DNA of 63,265 nucleotides from positions 1-63,265 of the forward strand of contig JAJZRX010000012.1 in the NCBI GenBank assembly GCA_021850095.1. Direction: 5' to 3'. This stretch comes from Deltaproteobacteria bacterium. Its GTDB lineage: Bacteria; Desulfobacterota; Desulfuromonadia; Geobacterales; Pseudopelobacteraceae. A program made the position numbers and the translations under genes. Positions 57,453 to 63,265 of this stretch are shown here, one piece after another (positions within the stretch are counted from its first letter, which is position 1; each line of letters begins with the position of its first letter). The notes below the pieces were generated by a model. It made no database searches. It worked only from the letters and a program-made list of their open reading frames with translations, and was not told the DNA's origin.

Positions 57453-58934
57453 ATGGGAAAAACAACTGGATTCATGGAATATAAGCGCGAAGTGCCGGCC
57501 GACCGGGCGCCTTTGGAGCGTATCAAGGACTGGAACGAGTTCCATCTGCACATGCCGGATGAGGATCTGCGCACCCAGGGGGCGCGCTGCATGGACTGCG
57601 GCGTCCCGTTCTGCCACAGCGGCGTGCTGATCAGCGGCATGGCCAGCGGCTGCCCGATCAACAATCTGATCCCGGAATGGAACGACCTGATCTACCGCAA
57701 CCTCTGGCGCCAGGCGCTGGAGCGGCTGCTCAAGACCAACAACTTCCCGGAATTCACCGGGCGGGTCTGCCCGGCCCCCTGCGAGGGGTCCTGCACGCTG
57801 GCCAGCATCGATCCGGCCGTCACGATCAAGAACATCGAAGTCAGCATCATCGAGCGCGGCTTTGAAGAAGGCTGGGTCGTTCCGGCCCCGCCGGCCGTGC
57901 GCAGCGGCAAGAAAGTCGCCGTGGTCGGCTCCGGCCCGGCCGGTCTCGCGGCCGCCGCCCAACTCAACAAGGCCGGCCACAGCGTGACGGTTTTCGAGCG
58001 CGCCGACCTGCCGGGCGGCCTGTTGATGTACGGCATCCCCAACATGAAGCTGGACAAGCGCGAGGTGGTACTGCGCAGGATCAAGCTGATGGAGGCCGAG
58101 GGGATCACCTTTGTCTGCAATACCGAGGTCGGCGGCAAAGCGTTGCCGGTCAAGAAGCTGCGCAGTGACTTCGATGCCGTGATTCTGACCACCGGCGCCA
58201 CCCAGCCGCGCGACCTGCCGATTGAGGGGCGCGCCCTGAAGGGGATTCATTTCGCCATGGATTTTCTGACCGCCAACACCCGGGCATTGCTGAACGGCAG
58301 CGATGACTTCATCTCCGCCGCTGGCAAGGACGTGATCATCATCGGCGGCGGCGACACCGGCACCGACTGCGTCGGCACGTCGATCCGCCAGGGCTGCTTC
58401 AGCGTCAGCCAACTGGAGATCATGCCCCGCTTCCCGGACCAGCGCGCCGCCGACAATCCCTGGCCGGAATGGCCCAAGATCCACAAGGTGGATTACGGCC
58501 AGGAAGAGGCCGCCGCCAAATTCGGCGCCGATCCCCGGACCTTCCTGACGACCGCGACACAATTCGAAGGGGATGACGCCGGTAATCTCAAGGCGGTGCA
58601 TACCGTCGAGGTGGCCTGGCAGAAGAATGACCAGGGGCAGTACGTTCCCCAGCCGGTTCCCGGCACCGAACAGGTGCGCCCGGCCCAGCTGGTGCTGCTG
58701 GCGATGGGCTTTTTGGGGCCCGAACAGGCTCTGCTTGATGCGCTGAAACTGGAAAAGGATCCGCGCAACAACATCAAGGCCGAGTTCGAGAAATACAGCA
58801 CCAATATTCCGGGCGTGTTCGCCGCCGGCGACTGCCGGCGCGGCCAGAGCCTGGTGGTGTGGGCTTTCAACGAGGGGCGCGGCGCGGCCCGCGAATGCGA
58901 TCGCTACCTGATGGGGAGCAGCGAGCTGCCCTAG
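57453..58934 (+). CDS. gltD: Glutamate synthase small subunit (NADPH, Fe-S, FAD)
   Basis: A 493-aa protein. The N-terminal 4Fe-4S ferredoxin-like region has [15 protein letters not shown] and [13 protein letters not shown]; the FAD site is [21 protein letters not shown]; the NADPH site is [18 protein letters not shown]. It passes electrons from NADPH to GltB. It starts 44 bp after gltB with AGGGAAACG upstream and ends in a strong terminator. Confidence 0.97.
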   Translation: MGKTTGFMEYKREVPADRAPLERIKDWNEFHLHMPDEDLRTQGARCMDCGVPFCHSGVLISGMASGCPINNLIPEWNDLIYRNLWRQALERLLKTNNFPEFTGRVCPAPCEGSCTLASIDPAVTIKNIEVSIIERGFEEGWVVPAPPAVRSGKKVAVVGSGPAGLAAAAQLNKAGHSVTVFERADLPGGLLMYGIPNMKLDKREVVLRRIKLMEAEGITFVCNTEVGGKALPVKKLRSDFDAVILTTGATQPRDLPIEGRALKGIHFAMDFLTANTRALLNGSDDFISAAGKDVIIIGGGDTGTDCVGTSIRQGCFSVSQLEIMPRFPDQRAADNPWPEWPKIHKVDYGQEEAAAKFGADPRTFLTTATQFEGDDAGNLKAVHTVEVAWQKNDQGQYVPQPVPGTEQVRPAQLVLLAMGFLGPEQALLDALKLEKDPRNNIKAEFEKYSTNIPGVFAAGDCRRGQSLVVWAFNEGRGAARECDRYLMGSSELP

Positions 58935-58960
58935 TGCGGGATACAACCGATGAAGAACAC

Positions 58961-58992
58961 AAAAAAGCCCGGTTATCAGCCGGGCTTTTTTG
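58961..58992 (+). terminator. Intrinsic terminator after gltD
   Basis: A 12-bp stem AAAAAAGCCCGG / CCGGGCTTTTTT with a 7-base loop, 26 bases after the gltD stop. Confidence 0.9.
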
Positions 58993-59118
58993 CGTCATAA
59001 AAAGAAATCTGGATGAGTCAGCTGTGCATATATACCTATTGTCGCCACTAGTGGAACCAGCTGTGAAGGAAAGTGATTCGGATCATGGTTACGATTGTGT
59101 GAAATTCAGCTAAAGAGA

Positions 59119-59146
59119 TTGTAATGTTCTTATTGATGGCTATACT
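59119..59146 (+). promoter_or_regulatory. Probable sigma-70 promoter of the CHAD-ppx operon
   Basis: TTGTAA (59119-59124), a 16-bp spacer and TATACT (59141-59146). Transcription would begin about 26 bases before the leader ATG at 59179. Confidence 0.5.
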
Positions 59147-59178
59147 CGTCCCAATTACGCTGCACCAAGGAGGTTGTC

Positions 59179-59250
59179 ATGGCTGTGTATACTAATACTT
59201 CAAAAAATATTTCCCCAGAAGCAGTCGTAAAAGATGCCGGCGCGGTTTGA
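59179..59250 (+). CDS. 23-codon leader ORF overlapping the CHAD gene
   Basis: ATG 59179 follows a strong AAGGAGG (59168-59174) at 4 bases. It encodes MAVYTNTSKNISPEAVVKDA plus three residues and a stop at 59248-59250, inside the CHAD start region (59234) in another frame. The CHAD ATG itself has no good ribosome site, so translation of the leader could feed it. Alternatively the leader is the true N-terminus and a frameshift separates it from CHAD. Confidence 0.5.
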   Translation: MAVYTNTSKNISPEAVVKDAGAV

Positions 59251-60106
59251 GAGATTGCCGCCCGATGCGGCGGCCATGCTTGAGCGTTCACGGGGTGTTT
59301 TCTTTGCCCGCTGGGAAGAGCTGCTCCGCCTGAAACGGGTTGTGGTTACAACCTCCGATCCGGAGGACATCCATGATCTGCGGGTCGCATCGCGTCGCTT
59401 CAGGGCCGCCCTGGAACTGTTTTATCCGTTTGCTCCGAAGCGTTCAAAAGCGAAATTGAGGAAGAGCGTCCGCAATCTCACACGCATACTGGGAGGATTG
59501 CGCAATATCGATGAGGCGCTGCTTTTCTTCCAAGCGCACGGCAGTTCGGCTGAAACAGGCCACAGCAGGATCTGTCAGATGCTTTCCGAACGGCGCTGCC
59601 GAGAATTGCGCAGGATCATGAAAGCAATCAAAGCGTTCGACCAGCATGATCTCGACCAAACGGTCCGGGAGATGGTGGCAGGACTGGATCAAAAGAAGAT
59701 CGAAGGCCGGAACAGATTCACCCTTCTGGCCTATTTCTCCGAAGTGTCAATCAAACTCTACCTTCCGATACATTCGTCAGGCGCTTTCGCCACGGTGCCC
59801 GATCATCGCCAGCCTCGTCACGCCCTGCGGATTGCAATCAAAAAATGGCGCTACTTCCTGGAGATAATGGCCCAGGTTCTGGATCGTGATTACGGGCGGA
59901 TTCTGGAATTGCTCAGAGAGCATCAGTCCCTCCTGGGGCGCATGAATGACCTGGTCGTGTTCGGGGAGATGTTTCGCACCCTCGACCTGCCGCAAAATGA
60001 TCAGATTGAACTGAATGAGCTGCTTAAGAATGAGGAAGAGCTCCTGCTGGAAAGCTTCAGGGAACTGGTTCTGAACAAACCGGTCAACTACACCTTTCTG
60101 ATATAA
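59234..60106 (+). CDS. CHAD-domain protein (polyphosphate-binding family)
   Basis: A 290-aa, all-helical protein, basic on one face. The CHAD signature is clear: DPEDIHDLRVASRRFRAAL with conserved His and Arg residues, KLRKSVRNLTRILGGLRNID, and the second repeat RQPRHALRIAIKKWRYFLEI and LLGRMNDLVVFGEMF. CHAD domains bind inorganic polyphosphate and locate to polyphosphate granules. It lies 9 bp before the Ppx/GppA gene, which fits a joint polyphosphate role. Confidence 0.9.
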   Translation: MPARFERLPPDAAAMLERSRGVFFARWEELLRLKRVVVTTSDPEDIHDLRVASRRFRAALELFYPFAPKRSKAKLRKSVRNLTRILGGLRNIDEALLFFQAHGSSAETGHSRICQMLSERRCRELRRIMKAIKAFDQHDLDQTVREMVAGLDQKKIEGRNRFTLLAYFSEVSIKLYLPIHSSGAFATVPDHRQPRHALRIAIKKWRYFLEIMAQVLDRDYGRILELLREHQSLLGRMNDLVVFGEMFRTLDLPQNDQIELNELLKNEEELLLESFRELVLNKPVNYTFLI

Positions 60107-60115
60107 AGAGGCCCC

Positions 60116-61644
60116 ATGAAAAAACCCGTATCGCCGCAATAGATGTCGGCAGCAACTCGATCCGCTGTATCATCGCGGAAGCAACCAAAGACGGCAAATT
60201 CAAGATCGTTGACGATGAGAAAGCCACCGTGCGCCTGGGAGAAAAACTGGCCAGCAACGGGATCATTTCGGATGAAGCCTCAAATCGTGCCCTGGAATCC
60301 ATTCAGCGTTTCAGGAAATTGCTGACCGGACTGAAAGTGGAGGCGGTGGAGGCGGTGGCCACCAGTGCCGTCAGAACCGCAGCCAACGGCAAGGAGCTGG
60401 TTGAGCGGTTATCGGGCGAACTGGGACACGAAATCAGGGTTGTTTCCGGGGATGAAGAAGCCGAACTGACGGCTGTCTCCGCGCTTTCAAACTTTGATAT
60501 GCACGGCAAACGCTATGCCATGGTCGATATCGGCGGCGGAAGTGTGGAGATTGTCACGGCCTGCGGAAACCATGTGGAGGAATTTTATTCCCTTGATCTG
60601 GGTGCGGTGGTCATGACCGACCGCTTTCTTTTAAGCGATCCGGTCTCCGGGAACGAACTGGCAAAACTGCAAAAACATATCAGAACAGCCTTGAAACAGA
60701 CCTTCGGCGGCAACAGACTGTCGGTTGACACATTGATCGGCTCGGGCGGAACCCTGACGGCGCTTGGCGGCATGACCATGCAGATGCGCAAGGACAATTA
60801 CGTGTCGATCCATGGCTACGAGGTGCTGCGTTCAGAAGTCGTTCACCTGTTGGCCATGCTGCTTCGCAAGGATCTAAAGGGACGCCGGACGGTGCCGGGG
60901 TTGAGCCAGGACCGGGCCGACATAATCGTCGCCGGTCTGGTGGTGATAGATGAGCTGATGGAGTTTTTCGACGCAAACCGCTTGCTGGTCAACGAACGGG
61001 GAATCCGGGAGGGGCTGCTGATCAGAGCGATGAAACGGCTCGGACTTGCCGATGGGGGCGGCTCCCCGCCCGGCTGGAGGGATTCGGTTCTGGAATTTGC
61101 CCGCTCCTGTCACGTGGAAGAGCCCCACGCCAAGCATGTGGCCCATATCTCCCTTTCGATTTTTGACGCGCTATCGCTTCCGTTCGGGCTGAAGAAGCCG
61201 GAAAGAAAGCTTCTCGAAGCGGCGGCAATTCTGCACGACTGCGGATATTTCATAAACTATGGCAGTCATCACAAACACTCATACCACCTGATCCGCCACG
61301 CTGAACTTTTTGGCTTTACCCCGCGCGAACGGGAGCTGATCGCACAGATTGCGCGTTCTCACCGCAAGTCACCGCCCAAGCGGAAGCATGAAGCTTTTCA
61401 GAATCTGAAAGAAAAGGATCAGCTTGTCGTGGCGCGCCTGGGCGGAATCCTCAGGCTGGCGGATGGTCTTGACCGCCGCAGGAATGCTTTGGTGCAGGAC
61501 GTTACCTGTCTTTTCGGCGGCACAACCATCACGATCCACCTGACCGCAGCCGAAGACATTTCAGTGGAAATTTTCGGCGCCAATGCCAAGAAAGATCTGT
61601 TTGAAAAAGCTTTCGGCAGTTCGGTTGCCTTTGCGACGATATGA
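60116..61644 (+). pseudogene. Exopolyphosphatase (Ppx/GppA) with HD domain, frameshifted near the start
   Basis: The main frame encodes an ASKHA phosphatase (ASKHA motif IAAIDVGSNSIRCIIAEA, then ATSAVRTAANGKEL, YAMVDIGGGSVEIVTACG, LIGSGGTLTALGGM) followed by an HD domain (AAILHDCGYFINYGSHHKHS). It degrades polyphosphate or pppGpp. The natural start ATG 60116 with AGAGG upstream is in another frame: ATG AAA AAA CCC reads to a stop after 8 codons. The real frame is entered by a -1 shift at the run of six A's (60119-60124). Seven A's would give MKKTRIAAIDVGSNS. In the main frame the first usable start is GTG 60229, which removes the phosphate-binding motif. This is either a sequencing/assembly error, a true mutation, or slippage. 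Confidence 0.8.
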
Positions 61645-61763
61645 TCCTCCTTTCAGCTCATCGCAGGCGGGGAGCGGCATCCGAAATGCGCAGGAAGCGT
61701 TCCACGAAGGAGGAAATGATTCATAGTGATGCTGCAGCAGGATCGAACCGGTATCACGGATGA

Positions 61764-62090
61764 TATGAGCAGCGATTCCAGCTGAACCTGCTGGAGAATG
61801 CCATCAAGTACACTCCTGATAACGGCAGGATCCGGCTCTTCGCCGAGGAGAGCGATGAATTCATCCGCGTTTCGGTGGCCGATACCGGCATCGGCATCCC
61901 CTTCAAGGATCTGCCGCGTATCTTCGAACGCTTCTACCGGGTCGACGAGGCCCGTACCCGCGAACAGGGGGGCACCGGACTGGGGCTGGCGATCGTCAAG
62001 CATATCGTCCAGCTGCATGGCGGGGATGTGGCGGTAACCAGCGAAGCGGGCAAGGGATCGGTTTTTTCGTTCACGTTGCGGAAGGTGTGA
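61764..62090 (+). pseudogene. C-terminal fragment of a PhoR-like histidine kinase
   Basis: About 108 codons in frame without a plausible start, beginning just after a stop at 61761. They encode only the ATP-binding end of a kinase: [59 protein letters not shown] and [20 protein letters not shown]. The sequence is most like PhoR/WalK phosphate-type kinases. The sensor, HisKA and any ribosome site are missing, so it is a deletion remnant. A reading frame starting at 61875 exists but lacks the N-box. Confidence 0.8.
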
Positions 62091-62185
62091 ACGGTAATCT
62101 AGCCGCCGAGAATGCTGAAGGCAAAAAAGTTCCGGATTGATACAGCTTCAGGTGTGTCAAGTATTCCGACAAATTATTTGAAAGT

Positions 62186-62219
62186 AAAAAAGGGGTGGTT
62201 TTAGACCACCCCCTTTTTC
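62186..62219. terminator. Intrinsic terminator between the kinase remnant and the PEP-CTERM gene
   Basis: Stem GGGGTGGT (62192-62199) / ACCACCCC (62205-62212), flanked by an A-run on the left and TTTTT on the right, so it can act on both strands. It lies 29 bases after the leftward gene's stop. Confidence 0.85.
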
Positions 62220-62247
62220 TGAATTGCTCGCATAGATGGAACAATGA

Positions 62248-63138
62248 TTATTTCTTGCTGCGCTCCCTCGCAAAAGCCAGGCCCGCAAGACCAGCACCCA
62301 AGAGAATGAAGGTGGAGGGCTCCGGGACGGCGCCTACCACAGTATCCTTTGTTTCAGCTATAGAGTACTGATAATCCAGGGTCCATGACTCTCCGGCGCC
62401 GAGATCGGCTTTAGCCCAGGCCATATTGATGGTTTCATCTGCATATGGTGCAAGATTGGCTGAAACGCCGCCATTAAGCATGGCATAGGGGTTGTCTGGC
62501 CATGTTGCAAAAGCCAATACAGTGGGAATACCGCCGCCGGTCAGGTCTCTAATGCCGATGGTCCAATCCGTTACCGGTGCGGTGGCGGTTACCAGGTTGG
62601 CTGCTGGAATATCGTTGGTGGTCGCATATCCGCCGCCGGCGTACACGTCCTGGTCCGGGTCGAGGGAGGTGCCAAAGGCCAGATTGGTGAGGGTGCTATT
62701 GCCGGTATTGGTGATTATTGATCTGAAGTTGATGATTGCCTTTGTTGTGTCAAAGGAGATCGTTTGACTGTAACCGACATTTGTTGAACCGACTGTTACA
62801 TTGCCACTGGTCAAGGCCGACAGAGTAGTGCCGGAACTGGTGTCGGTAGTGGTAAGGCCAGCACCGCCACCACTAAAATAACTGATTGGAGAATAGCTGC
62901 CACCGACTCCTATTGAGTAAAGCTGCCAGGGGGTGCCAGGCGTAAGAAAGTCATATCCTGGCCATGTTTTAGTCCCGGTGATGTCGTAGTTGATCCCAGT
63001 GTTGCTTAAGCCATCATTAATGAGCGCCCCGTTATAATTTACACCAACCTTCAGATAGTCTCCCTCCAGGACAAAGCTGGCTGCACTTGTCATTGATGGT
63101 GCGGCAAGCAGTCCGGAAACCGCTAAAATTCCCAACAT
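62248..63138 (-). CDS. PEP-CTERM sorting-domain protein
   Basis: A 296-aa exported protein. ATG 63138 has AGAGG at 5 bases; the signal sequence (LGILAVSGLLAAPSMTSA) is hydrophobic but short of positive charges. The mature part is a serine/threonine/glycine-rich beta domain of unknown type. The C-terminus is a textbook PEP-CTERM signal: VPEPSTFILLGAGLAGLAFA followed by RERSKK. Such proteins are cleaved and transferred by an exosortase to the surface or extracellular matrix; no exosortase gene is in this window. It is a single transcription unit with a terminator. Confidence 0.92.
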   Translation of the reverse strand: MLGILAVSGLLAAPSMTSAASFVLEGDYLKVGVNYNGALINDGLSNTGINYDITGTKTWPGYDFLTPGTPWQLYSIGVGGSYSPISYFSGGGAGLTTTDTSSGTTLSALTSGNVTVGSTNVGYSQTISFDTTKAIINFRSIITNTGNSTLTNLAFGTSLDPDQDVYAGGGYATTNDIPAANLVTATAPVTDWTIGIRDLTGGGIPTVLAFATWPDNPYAMLNGGVSANLAPYADETINMAWAKADLGAGESWTLDYQYSIAETKDTVVGAVPEPSTFILLGAGLAGLAFARERSKK

Positions 63139-63265
63139 CTGAGCCTCTTGCAAAAAGGCGCTGTATTACTGGATGATCCTCGTTTAGAGCCGATCTTAAC
63201 AGTTTTTTCGAGAAACCAGCTTACAGAGGAATTTAGGACGCCGTTTTTTTCATGTTTTGGACATA

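Noticed and set aside
57426..58946. A 506-codon frame antisense to gltD
   Set aside because: Same reason: full overlap with a certain gene, no ribosome site or domain.
58859..59113. An 84-codon frame after gltD
   Set aside because: It runs through the gltD end and its terminator; no ribosome site.
61717..61764. A 15-codon ORF behind AAGGAGG upstream of the kinase remnant
   Set aside because: The ribosome site is only two bases from the ATG, and the peptide has no support; it may be relic leader DNA.

Overview
The window is about 63 kb of mostly GC-rich, densely packed bacterial chromosome. The gene content fits a Desulfuromonadota (Geobacter/Pelobacter-type) organism. The supporting features are futalosine-route menaquinone genes (mqnB, mqnD, a UbiD/MqnP/UbiX cluster), complex I membrane-arm genes, many large hybrid histidine kinases, a PEP-CTERM surface protein, FolE2 in place of FolE, and a sigma-54-type promoter before gltBD. 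The genus is an inference from content; I ran no database comparison.

Layout. 1-4.1 kb: the 3' part of a fused pabB-pabC folate gene, a TolC-family outer-membrane protein, an orphan MlaE permease and a PfkB kinase. 4.2-8.0 kb: a pilus-type TPR lipoprotein and RodZ-like pair, then a response regulator / universal stress protein / REC-kinase trio. 8.1-12.2 kb: an FAD dehydrogenase, a CoA-binding protein and typA, with a hairpin terminator just before typA. 12.2-17 kb: ubiD-like decarboxylase, small lipoprotein, mqnP, ubiX and a glycosyltransferase. 17-18.4 kb (minus): greB, an FKBP isomerase and a hypothetical gene. 18.7-25.1 kb: a GlcD-like oxidase, small membrane protein, maf, yggS, a CHASE2 adenylate/guanylate cyclase, an SH3 protein and an M48 lipoprotein protease, tightly packed. 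25.1-29.6 kb (minus): engB-folE2-glycosyltransferase-PAS kinase-mqnB, with overlapping genes. 29.8-40 kb: complex I genes nuoH, I, J, K, L, M and N, interrupted by an ankyrin gene, by repeat elements and by a 1.6-kb AT-rich insert holding a nuclease-like gene and a BrnT-type toxin-antitoxin pair; an M48 lipoprotein protease follows. 40.4-43.6 kb: a secreted Cache protein, mqnD and a SulP transporter. 43.7-51.8 kb (minus): an operon of substrate-binding lipoprotein, 1215-aa triple-receiver kinase, CheR, CheB and a second hybrid kinase, with no CheA, CheW, receptor or ABC transporter genes. 52-59 kb: dtd, then gltB-gltD. 59-62 kb: a CHAD protein and a Ppx/GppA-HD phosphatase that looks frameshifted, plus a PhoR-like kinase fragment. 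62.2-63.1 kb: a PEP-CTERM protein.

How it fits together. Respiration is the main metabolic theme: complex I membrane subunits plus four menaquinone loci. Signalling is the second theme, with five large kinases/cyclases. The least explained parts are the substrate-binding-protein/kinase/CheR/CheB operon, the cargo inserted between nuoK and nuoL, and the polyphosphate locus (CHAD-Ppx) with its overlapping 23-codon leader, frameshift and decayed neighbour kinase.
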